From the NCBI RefSeq assembly GCF_019795295.1, contig NZ_JAIMCG010000001.1:465157-529156 (forward strand): a stretch of 64,000 nucleotides of DNA, given 5' to 3'. Numbering within the stretch: the stretch's first letter is position 1; the number at the start of each line of letters is the position of its first letter. Both the position numbers and the translations under genes were made by a program. The DNA comes from Cupriavidus sp. AU9028. Lineage in GTDB: Bacteria; Pseudomonadota; Gammaproteobacteria; Burkholderiales; Burkholderiaceae. The notes beneath the pieces were generated by a model. The model had not been told where the DNA came from, did not search any database, and worked only from the letters and a program-made list of their open reading frames with translations. Of the stretch, positions 19,492 through 28,180 are shown piece by piece.

Positions 19492-19541
19492 GATCGGGTA
19501 GGCGTGGGATCGATTGAGTTTGCCGTTGCCGGCACGAGGGA

Positions 19542-20093
19542 TCAGGCGGCCTCGGCCTGCAGCCCGCGTGCGGCGAGCCAGGGCGCGAAGCGCTGGGGCG
19601 TCAGCACTTCGACGCCGCTGCTGCGGCGCAGCCGGCTGGCCAGCTTCAGTACGGCCTTGTCCTTGGACACCAGGCAGGCGGCGCCAGCGAAATGCGCGAG
19701 CTCGATGAACTTCTGGTCGTCGGTGTCCCGGCAGCGCGGCAGCCGGATCGTCTCGGCGTCCTCGGACGGCGGGGGCTCGACCGCCGTCACCAGGGCGTCG
19801 ACGATGGACAGCGCACCGGCGATATCCACGTTGAACCGCTCGAACTGCGGATAGGCCAGCACCCGGCGCAGCTCTTCGCGGCAGTCGGCGCGCATCAGCG
19901 GCGCGATCGTGCCGGCGTCCAGCGCGGCGCGGATCGGTTCGGCATGCGGGTCGCGAAACACCAGCAGATCGATCCAGATGTTGGAGTCGAGCACGACCGG
20001 CGTGGCGCTGCCCTGCGGGCGCTGCGCTGCCGGGGTCGCGCCCGGCGCGCGGCCGGGTGCCGGCGCGGTGCCGGCGGTGGAATCAGTTGCCAT
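19542..20093 (-). CDS. PIN-domain protein (COG1569-type putative toxin/RNase)
   Basis: PIN-fold protein, about 183 residues from the ATG at 20093. Acidic catalytic residues are visible: [12 protein letters not shown] at the start of the domain, [26 protein letters not shown], and [13 protein letters not shown]. The first 30 residues are Ala/Pro/Gly-rich and outside the domain. Solitary PIN proteins of this kind are often annotated as toxins, but no antitoxin frame lies next to it. The divergent yaaA starts 38 bp away. An earlier ATG (20156) would overlap the start of yaaA and is less likely. Confidence 0.82.
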   Translation of the reverse strand: MATDSTAGTAPAPGRAPGATPAAQRPQGSATPVVLDSNIWIDLLVFRDPHAEPIRAALDAGTIAPLMRADCREELRRVLAYPQFERFNVDIAGALSIVDALVTAVEPPPSEDAETIRLPRCRDTDDQKFIELAHFAGAACLVSKDKAVLKLASRLRRSSGVEVLTPQRFAPWLAARGLQAEAA

Positions 20094-20130
20094 TCGATAC
20101 AATCGAGCCTTTGTTTTCCGCCATTTTGCC

Positions 20131-20928
20131 ATGCTCATCGTTTTGTCCCCGGCCAAGTCCCTCGACTACGAAACGCCGCCGCGCGTCCGCCCGCCCATCG
20201 GTCCGGATTCGCTGCCGCGTTTCGTGTCGCGCTCTGCCGAACTGATCGAGCGGCTGCGCAAGCTTGCCCCGCAGCAGATCGGCTCGCTGATGGACATCTC
20301 CGACAAGCTGGCGGTGCTCAACGCCGCCCGCTATGCGGACTGGTCGACCACCTTCACGCCGGCCAACAGCAAGCCGGCGGTGCTGGCCTTCAACGGTGAC
20401 GTCTACGACGGCCTGGATGCCACCCGCCTGAGCGACGACGACCTTGCCTTCGCCCAGCGCCATCTGCGCATCCTGTCCGGCCTGTACGGCCTGCTGCGTC
20501 CGCTGGACTGGATGCAGCCCTACCGGCTGGAGATGGGCACGCGGCTCGATACCGCCGCCGGCAAGGACCTGTACGCCTTCTGGGGCGACGACATCACCAG
20601 CCTGCTGAACCGCGACATGGCGGCGCTCAAGGACGAGGCGCCGGCGACGCTGGTCAATCTGGCGTCGGAGGAGTACTTCAAGGCCGTGCGGCCGAAGACC
20701 TTGCAGGCCCGCGTGGTGACGCCGGTGTTCGAGGACTGGAAGGGCGGCCGCTACAAGATCATCTCCTTCCATGCCAAGCGCGCCCGTGGCACGATGGCGC
20801 GTTATGCGATCACGCACCGCGTGACCGACGCGCAGAAGCTCAAGCGCTTTGCCGAGGACGGCTACGCTTATGACGCCGAGGCGTCCGACGCGTCGCGCTG
20901 GGTGTTTCGCCGGCGTCTGGCCGACTGA
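20131..20928 (+). CDS. yaaA: Peroxide stress protein YaaA (DUF328)
   Basis: 265-residue member of the YaaA family, which in E. coli limits intracellular iron during hydrogen peroxide stress and binds DNA. Family hallmarks: [16 protein letters not shown] at the N-terminus, [34 protein letters not shown], and a C-terminal [14 protein letters not shown]. Start at 20131 is fixed by the universal N-terminal motif. Cytoplasmic. Confidence 0.96.
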   Translation: MLIVLSPAKSLDYETPPRVRPPIGPDSLPRFVSRSAELIERLRKLAPQQIGSLMDISDKLAVLNAARYADWSTTFTPANSKPAVLAFNGDVYDGLDATRLSDDDLAFAQRHLRILSGLYGLLRPLDWMQPYRLEMGTRLDTAAGKDLYAFWGDDITSLLNRDMAALKDEAPATLVNLASEEYFKAVRPKTLQARVVTPVFEDWKGGRYKIISFHAKRARGTMARYAITHRVTDAQKLKRFAEDGYAYDAEASDASRWVFRRRLAD

Positions 20929-20993
20929 GGCGGCGCCTGGCCGCCCCGCCGCGAGCGCGGCGACCGCCCCGATCTCCACGCAGAGGCCCCGAC

Positions 20994-22139
20994 ATGAAGA
21001 CCACCGCCTTGCATATCTCCAGCCGGTTCGATTCCGGCGCGATCGACGTGGAATCGCTGGCGAGCGCCGACGACATCCGCCTGCGCATCCGCGCCGATTC
21101 GCACGCCGAATTCCGGCAGTGGTTCCATTTCCGGCTGCAGGGCGCCGCGGGGCAGGCCTGCCGGTTGCGCTTCCTCAACGCAGGAGAGTGCACCTATCCC
21201 GATGGCTGGGTCGACTATCGGGCGGTGGCCTCGTACGACCGGATGCACTGGTTCCGCGTGCCGACCCGCTATGACGGCCACGAGATGACGGTCGAGTTCA
21301 CTCCCGAGCATGACAGCATCTGGTTCGCCTATTTCGAACCCTATCCCGAAGAGCGGCATCTGGCGCTGCTGGCCTCGTGCCAGCGCTCGCCGCGGGCGCG
21401 GCTGGCACATCTTGGCAGCACCGTGCAGGGCCGCGACATGACCGTGGTGACCGTGGGCGAGCCGGCGCCCGCCCGCAGGACGGTCTGGATGATCGCGCGC
21501 CAGCATCCCGGCGAGTCGATGGCCGAGTGGTTCGTGGAAGGGGTGCTGCAGCGCCTGACCGGTACTGGCATCTGGGCGGGCGATGGCGTGGCCGCGCGCC
21601 TGCTCGACAAGGCGGTCTTCCACCTCGTGCCGAACATGAACCCGGACGGTGCGGCGCTGGGCAACCTGCGCACCAATGCCGCCGGGGCCAACCTGAACCG
21701 GGAATGGATGGACCCGAACCCGGACACCAGCCCGGAGGTCTGGCATGTCCGCCGCGCGATCGAATCGACCGGCTGCGACATGTTCTTCGACATCCACGGC
21801 GACGAGGGCCTGCCGTACAACTTCGTCGCCGGCAGCGAGATGCTGCCGAGCTTTACCGAGACGCAGCGGCAGGCGCAGCAGCGCTTCATCGAGGACTTCA
21901 AGCGCGCCACGCCGGATTTCCAGGACGTGTACGGCTACGCGGCGTCCAGGTACAGCAGCGATGCGCTGAAGCTCGCCTCGAAGTACATCGGGCACACCTT
22001 CGGCTGCCTGTCGCTGACGCTGGAGATGCCGTTCAAGGACAACGCCGACCTGCCGCAGCCCGAGGTGGGCTGGAACGGCAACCGCAGCGCGCTGCTGGGC
22101 GCGGCGATGCTGCAGGCGGTGCTGGCGCAGCTCGACTGA
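20994..22139 (+). CDS. M14 metallocarboxypeptidase, cytosolic (CCP-like) subfamily
   Basis: 381 residues, no signal peptide. An N-terminal beta domain (about residues 1-130; ends WFAYFEPYPEERH) precedes the zinc carboxypeptidase domain. Zinc ligands HPGES (His-x-x-Glu) and DIHGDE, substrate-binding NLNREW, and the catalytic glutamate in LTLEMPF are all present. The arrangement of a beta-sandwich before the peptidase is that of bacterial relatives of cytosolic carboxypeptidases that trim C-terminal amino acids from proteins or peptides. The natural substrate is unknown. Confidence 0.9.
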   Translation: MKTTALHISSRFDSGAIDVESLASADDIRLRIRADSHAEFRQWFHFRLQGAAGQACRLRFLNAGECTYPDGWVDYRAVASYDRMHWFRVPTRYDGHEMTVEFTPEHDSIWFAYFEPYPEERHLALLASCQRSPRARLAHLGSTVQGRDMTVVTVGEPAPARRTVWMIARQHPGESMAEWFVEGVLQRLTGTGIWAGDGVAARLLDKAVFHLVPNMNPDGAALGNLRTNAAGANLNREWMDPNPDTSPEVWHVRRAIESTGCDMFFDIHGDEGLPYNFVAGSEMLPSFTETQRQAQQRFIEDFKRATPDFQDVYGYAASRYSSDALKLASKYIGHTFGCLSLTLEMPFKDNADLPQPEVGWNGNRSALLGAAMLQAVLAQLD

Positions 22140-22160
22140 CGCCGAGCCGCGGCCGCCGCT

Positions 22161-22246
22161 GTGCACCTCCAGCGTGCACCTCCGGCGTGCACCTCCGGCG
22201 TGCACCTCCGGCGTGCACCTCCGGCGTGCACCTCCGCTGTGCACCC
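22161..22246 (+). repeat. 13-bp tandem repeats, about 6.5 copies
   Basis: Six full units and a partial seventh of GTGCACCTCCGGC, the first and sixth differing in the last bases. Each unit opens with the palindrome GTGCAC. The array fills the gap between the convergent M14 peptidase and lipoprotein genes, outside coding sequence. Units are nearly identical, implying recent expansion. Confidence 0.93.
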
Positions 22247-22256
22247 AGCTCAGCGC

Positions 22257-23087
22257 TCAGCGGGAGGACTTCGCCTTGGTCTTGGTCTTGGTCCTGGCGC
22301 CCGACTTTGCGCTGGCGCTGGACGTGGTCGACTTGCCCTTCGCCTTGCTCGAGGTGGCCTTGGCGCCGGAACGCGTGCCCTTGCCCCTGGCCTTGGTCTT
22401 CTGGCTGGCCGGGCTCGCCGCGGGCCGCACCGCCGAGCGCGCGGCCGGCTCCACGATCACGCTGCCGTCGTCATCGAGCAGCTCGTAGGCGAGCATCATG
22501 CCCTCGTCGTAGCCGCATCGCACCTGCACCGGATCCCAGCGCGACTCGCCCGCCCGGCGGTGGGCGGCGGCGGAGAAGGTCACCACCGAGCTGACCGGCA
22601 CCGCCTGCTTGTGCGAGGAAAACCGGCCTTGCCACGGCTCGACCCGGGCCTGATCGGCGCCCAGCGCGCCAGTGGGAATGCGCAGCGCATCGTAGGTGGC
22701 CGAGCGCGGCACCACCCAGCTGGCATGCGCCGCGCAATCCGCCACGTCGGCGCTGGCGTTCTCGCTGCGCATCAGCTGCTCGCGCATCTGCGCGCGGTAT
22801 TCGGACAGGCTGACCCGTCCCTGCGCCGGCAGCGTGACGGTGCGGGTAGGGGTCGTGTCGGAAGGCGAGGGCCGGATGGTCTGCTGGTCGGTGTAGGCGG
22901 TGGCGGGTTTGCGCGCGCCATTCTGCGCCGGCGTGTCGGCGGGCGGGGCGCCGGCCGCGGTGGCGTCCGCCGGGGCGTCGCCGGGCTCGGCCGGAACACC
23001 CGCGCAGCCAGCCAGCGCGACGGCGGCGGCTGCCATGGCCAGGGCGCGAAGCCGCCCGCCGAGCAGGGAGGAAATTCGTCGAATCAC
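22257..23087 (-). CDS. Hypothetical lipoprotein with Lys/Ser/Thr-rich histone-like tail
   Basis: 276 residues from a GTG at 23087. The N-terminus is a lipoprotein signal (LRALAMAAAAVALAGCAG, lipobox LAGC), then an Ala/Pro-rich linker, a folded middle (VSLSEYRAQMREQLMRSENASADVADC, SWVVPRSATYDALRIPTG, DPVQVRCGYDEGMML) with two cysteines that could pair, and a C-terminal tail of about 55 residues made almost only of Lys, Ser, Thr, Ala, Gly and Arg. I do not recognise the middle domain. Such a tail resembles AlgP or histone H1 but here belongs to an exported lipoprotein, so it may bind an anionic polymer of the envelope. The function is unknown. Confidence 0.8.
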   Translation of the reverse strand: MIRRISSLLGGRLRALAMAAAAVALAGCAGVPAEPGDAPADATAAGAPPADTPAQNGARKPATAYTDQQTIRPSPSDTTPTRTVTLPAQGRVSLSEYRAQMREQLMRSENASADVADCAAHASWVVPRSATYDALRIPTGALGADQARVEPWQGRFSSHKQAVPVSSVVTFSAAAHRRAGESRWDPVQVRCGYDEGMMLAYELLDDDGSVIVEPAARSAVRPAASPASQKTKARGKGTRSGAKATSSKAKGKSTTSSASAKSGARTKTKTKAKSSR

Positions 23088-23288
23088 GGGATCGTCTTGC
23101 TTCGGAGGCGAAGGGGTTGGCGGAAGATTGCCATGATAGAGGAAAGGGACTGCATTAAGTTCCGTTGCCGGAATGCATGCGGTCCTGCCGTGTACCGGGC
23201 ACAGGTGAAAACCCTGGCCGGCAACATGAAGAACGGCAATCGGCCGCCACAGTTTAGGGCCGATACCGGTCGCGCATTGGCGATGCGC

Positions 23289-23316
23289 AAAAAAAACGGC
23301 CGGCGGGAGCCGGCCG
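23289..23316 (-). terminator. Rho-independent terminator after N-formylglutamate amidohydrolase
   Basis: Stem CGGCCGGC/GCCGGCCG with a 4-base loop, followed on the minus strand by eight T residues, 13 bp after the stop of the gene at 23329. Confidence 0.88.
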
Positions 23317-23328
23317 AGGGGGCGTCGA

Positions 23329-24210
23329 TCAGCGCGGGGATGCCGATCGGGCAAAGCGATCCAGGACCTCAAGCAGCGCGTTCAGGTTCGACTTCAGCTT
23401 GTCGAAGCCCGCGTTGCGGGTCAGACCGATCTCGTCCATATACAGCTTGCGATTGATCTCCAGTTGCAGGCTGTGGCGGTTGGCGTCCGGCTTGCCCACC
23501 ACCCGGACGATTTCCACGCCCTTGTACGGATGGTTGCGCCAGACCTCGTAGCCCATCTCCTTCAGCGTGCCTTCGACCAGGTCGGTGAAGCGCTTGTCGC
23601 AGGTGGAGCCATCGCGATCGCCGACCACGAAGTCCGGATGCTGCAGGCCCGGGTGCTCGGTCGCATACTGCGCGGCCTCGCTCGGCATCGAGTGGCAGTT
23701 GATATGCCATGCGCTGCCATGGTCTGCCAGGGCCTGATCCGCGAGCCGCTGCAGCTGCGCGTAGTAGGGCAGGTAGTACCGCTGGATGCGGCCCTGCACT
23801 TCCGCCACGCTCAGCTTGCGGTCGTAGATCGCCTCGCCGGTATCCAGCACGCGCCAGACCAGGCCCTTGCCGAGCCGGGTCTTGGGCGTTTCCTGCATCG
23901 GGCCCGGCCACGGTGCGTCCAGCAGCGCCTGGTCGATCTCCTCGACGCCGCGGTTGGCGTCCAGGTAGCTGCGCGGAAAGCCGGCACACAGCAGCGGAAT
24001 GCCGCGCGCGGGGGCGTCCGCGTACAGCTCGTCGACGAAGGTGTCCTCGGCCTGGCGCAGCAGGTTCAAGGGCAGTCCGGCGGCGAAACGGAAATCTTCC
24101 GGGTAGGTCGTCGCGCTGTGCGGGGAGTCGAGAAAGAGCGGACCGCTCTGTCCTTCCGGCAGCTGCAGGAAGTACGGGCGTTCCGCTGTCTTTCGGTCTG
24201 CTTCAGTCAT
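23329..24210 (-). CDS. N-formylglutamate amidohydrolase family protein
   Basis: 293 residues of the N-formylglutamate amidohydrolase family, which hydrolyses N-formyl-L-glutamate to formate and glutamate in histidine breakdown. Visible: FLDSPHSATTYPEDF, RSYLDANRGVEEIDQALL, WHINCHSMPSE, NHPYKGVEIVR, and LQLEINRKLYMDE near the end, the usual metal and substrate residues. No other hut gene is nearby; it ends with its own terminator and lies 14 bp after a Bug receptor gene, so the pair may take up and hydrolyse a related acylated amino acid. That link is an inference. Confidence 0.88.
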   Translation of the reverse strand: MTEADRKTAERPYFLQLPEGQSGPLFLDSPHSATTYPEDFRFAAGLPLNLLRQAEDTFVDELYADAPARGIPLLCAGFPRSYLDANRGVEEIDQALLDAPWPGPMQETPKTRLGKGLVWRVLDTGEAIYDRKLSVAEVQGRIQRYYLPYYAQLQRLADQALADHGSAWHINCHSMPSEAAQYATEHPGLQHPDFVVGDRDGSTCDKRFTDLVEGTLKEMGYEVWRNHPYKGVEIVRVVGKPDANRHSLQLEINRKLYMDEIGLTRNAGFDKLKSNLNALLEVLDRFARSASPR

Positions 24211-24224
24211 GGTCAGTGTGTGGC

Positions 24225-25208
24225 TCAGTCCAGCGAGATCTTGGCGGCGGCAGCGATGCGCTTGTTCTTGGCCACTTCGTTCTTGATCTGGGTGGCGAAC
24301 TGCGCCGGCGTGTCGCCGACCGGGGTGGCGCCGAGCTTGGCGAACTTCTCCTTCACGTCCGGCATGGCCAGCACCTTGACGGCCGCGTCATGCAGCCGGG
24401 TCTGGATGTCGGCCGGCAGCTTGGCCGGTGCGATCAGGCCGAACCACGACGAATCGTTGACTTCGCCCAGGCCCAGCTCGGCAAAGGTCGGCACGTTCGG
24501 CAGCGCGGCAACGCGCTTGGGCGCGGCCACGGCCAGGGCGCGCAGCTTGCCGCCCTGGATGAACGGCAGCGACGACGGCAGGTTGTCGAACAGCACCTGC
24601 ACCTGGTTGGCCAGGGTGTCGTTCAGCGCCGGGCCCACGCCCTTGTACGGCACGTGCAGCAGTTCGGTCTTGCTGCTGATCTTGAACAGCTCGCCCATCA
24701 TGTGCGAGACGCTGCCGTTGCCGGCCGAGCCGTAGGCCAGCTTGTTCGGCTGCGATTGCGCCAGCGCGATGAAGGCCTTCATGTCGTTGGCCTTGACCGA
24801 CGGGTGGATGCTCATCACGTTCGGCACCGAAGCCAGGTTGGTGATGGTGGTGAAGTCCTTGGTGGCATCGTACTGCAGGCGCGGATAGATCGCCGGGTTG
24901 ATGCCGTGGGTCGAGGCGGTGGCGATGCCGATGGTGTAGCCGTCCGGAGTGGCCTTGGCCAGGAACGACGTGCCGATGCTGCCGCCCGCGCCGCCACGAT
25001 TGTCCACGACCACCGCCTGGCCCAGTTCCTGGCCGAGCTTGTCCGCGACGATGCGTGCCACGATGTCGGTGGTGCCGCCCGCGGGGAAGGGCACGACCAG
25101 CGAGATCGGCTTGGTCGGGTAGCCCTCGGCAGCGGCGGAGAACGACAGGCCGGCGGCCAGGACAGCCGAGCTGGCGGCGATAAGGCGAAGCATGTTGCGG
25201 CGTTGCAT
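24225..25208 (-). CDS. Bug/TctC-type periplasmic substrate-binding protein
   Basis: 327 residues from the ATG at 25208, with a signal peptide (RNMLRLIAASSAVLAAGLSF, cleavage near SAAAEG) and the family signatures YPTKPISLVVPFPAGGTTD and VVVDNRGGAGGSIGT. It is a second member of the same family as the protein at 12332, but clearly diverged from it. It is divergent from a LysR gene (25409) that likely controls it, and upstream of the N-formylglutamate amidohydrolase gene. No membrane transporter components are adjacent. Confidence 0.92.
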   Translation of the reverse strand: MQRRNMLRLIAASSAVLAAGLSFSAAAEGYPTKPISLVVPFPAGGTTDIVARIVADKLGQELGQAVVVDNRGGAGGSIGTSFLAKATPDGYTIGIATASTHGINPAIYPRLQYDATKDFTTITNLASVPNVMSIHPSVKANDMKAFIALAQSQPNKLAYGSAGNGSVSHMMGELFKISSKTELLHVPYKGVGPALNDTLANQVQVLFDNLPSSLPFIQGGKLRALAVAAPKRVAALPNVPTFAELGLGEVNDSSWFGLIAPAKLPADIQTRLHDAAVKVLAMPDVKEKFAKLGATPVGDTPAQFATQIKNEVAKNKRIAAAAKISLD

Positions 25209-25325
25209 GTTGATTCCTGTTGTCAATCGGGTTTTGTGAGGAGACACCGGCGTATTGTCGGCTCGAAGGCGATGAAACCTGAGCCCCGCGGCGGCCTCGC
25301 CAAAAGCAAGAACTGCGCTCGCTGC

Positions 25326-25339
25326 GATTTTGCGCAATC
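25326..25339. promoter_or_regulatory. Candidate LysR operator in the Bug/LysR divergent region
   Basis: GATTTTGCGCAATC is a near-palindrome (GATT...AATC with TTGCGCAA inside) between the divergent Bug and LysR genes, about 70 bp before the LysR start. It fits the usual T-N11-A autoregulatory site. The evidence is symmetry and position only. Confidence 0.3.
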
Positions 25340-25408
25340 CAGCAGAGGCGGTGCAAACGAATTAAAATCGCAGGATCATTCCATTTGGTCGTGAACTGAA
25401 GGGGTCGC

Positions 25409-26311
25409 ATGCGACGACTGTCTCCGTCGCTGACCGGACTGCAGGCATTCGAAGCGGCGGCCCGGCATTCCAGCTTTACCGTTGCCGCGCGGGAGCTGCA
25501 CGTCACGCAGGGCGCCGTCAGCAAGCAGGTTCGCCAGCTTGAAACGTCACTGGGCGTGGATCTGTTCGAGCGGGTGCGCCAGCGGCTGGTGCTGACCGAC
25601 GCGGGGCGCCGCTACCTGGAGCGGATCGCCCCGAGCCTGCGCGAGATCGAGGCGGCCACCATCGAGCTGGTCGCCAGCCAGGGGCAGGGGGGGACCCTGC
25701 ATATCGCCAGCATGCCCACGCTTGGTGCAAAGTGGCTGATTCCGCGGCTTCCGCAGTTTTTCGAGCGCCATCCCGAGGTGCGGCTGGAGTTCGTGCCGCA
25801 CGCGCAGGGCTACGACTTCTCGCAGCCCGATCTGGACGCGGCGATACGCTTTGGCGACGGCGTCTGGCCGGGGAGCCTGGCCGACTACATGACTGGCCGG
25901 GAAGTGCTGCCGGTGTGCAAGCCCGGGCTGCTGGTCAACCAGCCGGGCGGCATCGCCGCTTCGCCGCAGGACTTGCTGGACTATCCGCTGCTGCATCACA
26001 CGACCGTGCCCGAAGCCTGGTCCGACTGGCTTGGCGCGCTCGGCGTGACGACGCGCGGAGCCTGGGGCGGGCCGCGCTTCGACCAGTTCTCGCTGCTGAC
26101 CCAGGCCGCCCTGTCGGGCCTGGGCATCGCGCTGATTCCGCGCTGCCTGATCGAGCAGGAACTGGCGACGGGCGCGCTGGTGGTCGCGCACCCGGCCCGG
26201 GTGCTCAGCAGCAAGGGCTATTACCTGTGCTATCCCGAGCAGAAGAAGCACCTGCCAGCGCTGCAGATCTTTCGCCAGTGGGTGATGGAAGGGGTCGACG
26301 TGGTGGCCTGA
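25409..26311 (+). CDS. LysR-family regulator (GcvA-like)
   Basis: 300 residues. The N-terminal helix-turn-helix (LQAFEAAARHSSFTVAARELHVTQGAVSKQ) and AIRFGDGVWPG in the effector domain place it in the GcvA/AmpR branch. Predicted to regulate the divergent Bug receptor and amidohydrolase genes 200 bp away. AAGGGG precedes the ATG. Effector unknown, probably the Bug ligand or its breakdown product. Confidence 0.9.
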   Translation: MRRLSPSLTGLQAFEAAARHSSFTVAARELHVTQGAVSKQVRQLETSLGVDLFERVRQRLVLTDAGRRYLERIAPSLREIEAATIELVASQGQGGTLHIASMPTLGAKWLIPRLPQFFERHPEVRLEFVPHAQGYDFSQPDLDAAIRFGDGVWPGSLADYMTGREVLPVCKPGLLVNQPGGIAASPQDLLDYPLLHHTTVPEAWSDWLGALGVTTRGAWGGPRFDQFSLLTQAALSGLGIALIPRCLIEQELATGALVVAHPARVLSSKGYYLCYPEQKKHLPALQIFRQWVMEGVDVVA

Positions 26312-26344
26312 CGGGCCGCTGCGCGCCGCGCGTTGCCCGTAGCG

Positions 26345-27520
26345 CTACTTCGACAACACCCGCATCGCCTGCTCCAGCCCGGCGATGGTCACCGGATACA
26401 TCCGCGTCTTCATGATCTGGTGAATCAGCGTCACCGACTGGCGGTATTGCCACAGGCCCTCTGGCTCCGGATTGAGCCAGACGAAGCGGGGGAACTGCTC
26501 GATCAGCCGGTTCAGCCAGACCGCGCCCGCTTCCTCGTTGTTGTACTCCACCGAGCCGCCGGGCTGCAGGATTTCGTACGGACTCATGGTCGCGTCGCCG
26601 ACGAAGATCACCTTGTAGTCCGGCGTGTACTTGTGGATCAGGTCCCAGGTCGCGATCTTCTCGGCGTGGCGGCGCCGGTTGTTCTTCCATACATGGTCGT
26701 AGACGCAGTTGTGGAAGTAGTAATACTCCAGGTGCTTGAACTCGGTCTTGGCGGCGGAGAACAGCTCCTCGATGCGCTGGATGTGGTCGTCCATCGAGCC
26801 GCCCACATCCATCAGCATCAGCACCTTGACCTTGTTGTGCCGCTCGGGCCGCAGCCGGATATCGAGCAGGCCGGCATTGGCCGCGGTGGACTGGATGGTG
26901 TCGTCCAGATCCAGCTCGGTGTCCGCCCCTTCGCGGGCGAAACGGCGCAGCCGCCGCAGCGCGACCTTGATATTGCGCGTGCCCAGTTCGACCTGGTCGT
27001 CGTAGTCCTTGTAGGCGCGCGCTTCCCACACCTTGATCGCGGTGCGGTTGCCCGCCGACGGCCCGCCGATGCGGATGCCTTCGGGGTTGTAGCCGCCGTG
27101 GCCGAACGGCGAGGTGCCGCCGGTGCCAATCCACTTGTTGCCGCCTTCGTGCTTTTCCTTCTGCTCGTCCAGGAGCTGGCGCAGCCGCTCCATCAGCTTG
27201 TCGAGCCCGCCCATCGCCTCGACCTTGGCCTTCTCCTCCGGCGTCAATTCGCGCTGCAGCGTCTTTTGCAGCCACTCCAGCGGAATGTCCGACTTCCAGT
27301 CGATGAGGCTCTCGACGCCCTTGAAGTACGCGGCGAACGTTTGATCGAACTTGTCGAAGTGCTTCTCGTCCTTGACGAGGGTCATGCGCGCCAGGTAATA
27401 GAACTCGTCGATCGACGGCGCGATGACCTGGGCCTTCAGCGCTTCCAGCATCGTCAGGTATTCCTTGACCGAAACGGGGAGCCTGGCGTGTCGCAGAGAG
27501 AAGAAGAAATCGATCAGCAT
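26345..27520 (-). CDS. VWA domain protein, CoxE-like
   Basis: 391 residues beginning MLIDFFFSLRHARLPVSVKEYL. A helical N-terminal part (to about 140) with a Gly-rich loop (WIGTGGTSPFGHGGYNPEGI) precedes a von Willebrand A domain whose metal site reads LMLMDVGGSMDDH. The first Ser of the usual DxSxS is Gly, a known variant in this family. CoxE-like VWA proteins work with MoxR AAA+ ATPases as chaperones inserting metals or cofactors into enzymes. A MoxR gene is encoded just upstream on the same strand (28181-29062), with a GNAT gene between. Cytoplasmic. Confidence 0.9.
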   Translation of the reverse strand: MLIDFFFSLRHARLPVSVKEYLTMLEALKAQVIAPSIDEFYYLARMTLVKDEKHFDKFDQTFAAYFKGVESLIDWKSDIPLEWLQKTLQRELTPEEKAKVEAMGGLDKLMERLRQLLDEQKEKHEGGNKWIGTGGTSPFGHGGYNPEGIRIGGPSAGNRTAIKVWEARAYKDYDDQVELGTRNIKVALRRLRRFAREGADTELDLDDTIQSTAANAGLLDIRLRPERHNKVKVLMLMDVGGSMDDHIQRIEELFSAAKTEFKHLEYYYFHNCVYDHVWKNNRRRHAEKIATWDLIHKYTPDYKVIFVGDATMSPYEILQPGGSVEYNNEEAGAVWLNRLIEQFPRFVWLNPEPEGLWQYRQSVTLIHQIMKTRMYPVTIAGLEQAMRVLSK

Positions 27521-27552
27521 GGCGGGACTCGTTGGCAGCGGTGGCGCGCGCG

Positions 27553-28158
27553 TCAGCGCGGCAGTTCCAGCCGATAGTGCAAATGGCGCCTTACCGTCGG
27601 CCATTCGCTGGCGATGATGGAGAACACCACGGTATCGCGCAGCGAGCCGTCGGGCATCGCCATGTGGTTGCGCAACACCCCATCCTGCTTGGCGCCCAGG
27701 CGCGCGATGGCCGCGCGGCTCTGGTGGTTCATCCAGTGGGTGCGGAACTCCACCGCGATGCAGCGCAGTTGCTCGAAGGCATGCGCGAGCAGCAGCAGCT
27801 TGCACTCGGTATTGACTGCGGTGCGCTGCGCGCTGCGGGCATACCAGGTATGGCCGATCTCCAGCCGGCGATGCACCGCATCGACGTTGAACATCCGCGT
27901 GGTGCCCACCACCGGACCCGGCAGCCCGTTGTCGACCCGGCGCACGACGAACGGCATGGCGCCCGCCTGCTCCCGCTGATCGAGCGCCGCCCGGATCCAG
28001 TCATGCAGCGTGTCGGGCGAGGGCACCGAGGTGTACCACAGGTTCCAGAGTTCGCCGTCGCTCGCCGCGGCGCGCAGTTCGGCTTCGTGCGCCAGGTCCA
28101 GCGGCTCCAGCATGGCGTGGCGCCCCTCCAGCACGATCGGCTCGATCAGTCGTGTCAT
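27553..28158 (-). CDS. GNAT-family N-acetyltransferase
   Basis: 201 residues of the RimJ/RimL-like GNAT group: ARHAMLEPLDLAHEAEL-type start (here GRHAMLEPLDLAHEAEL), VVGTTRMFNVDAVHRRLEIGHTWYA, LLLLAHAFEQLRCIAVEFRTHWMNHQSRAAIARLGAKQDGVLRNH. It probably transfers an acetyl group to an amine of a small molecule or a protein N-terminus. It lies between the MoxR and VWA genes on the same strand, with gaps of 22 and 32 bp, so the three are likely cotranscribed. Confidence 0.9.
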   Translation of the reverse strand: MTRLIEPIVLEGRHAMLEPLDLAHEAELRAAASDGELWNLWYTSVPSPDTLHDWIRAALDQREQAGAMPFVVRRVDNGLPGPVVGTTRMFNVDAVHRRLEIGHTWYARSAQRTAVNTECKLLLLAHAFEQLRCIAVEFRTHWMNHQSRAAIARLGAKQDGVLRNHMAMPDGSLRDTVVFSIIASEWPTVRRHLHYRLELPR

Positions 28159-28180
28159 CGTCGCTCCCGCTTGCGCCGGC

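Noticed and set aside
22161-22246. Tandem array considered as a CRISPR array
   Set aside because: Units of 13 bp abut without spacers; no cas genes are in the window.
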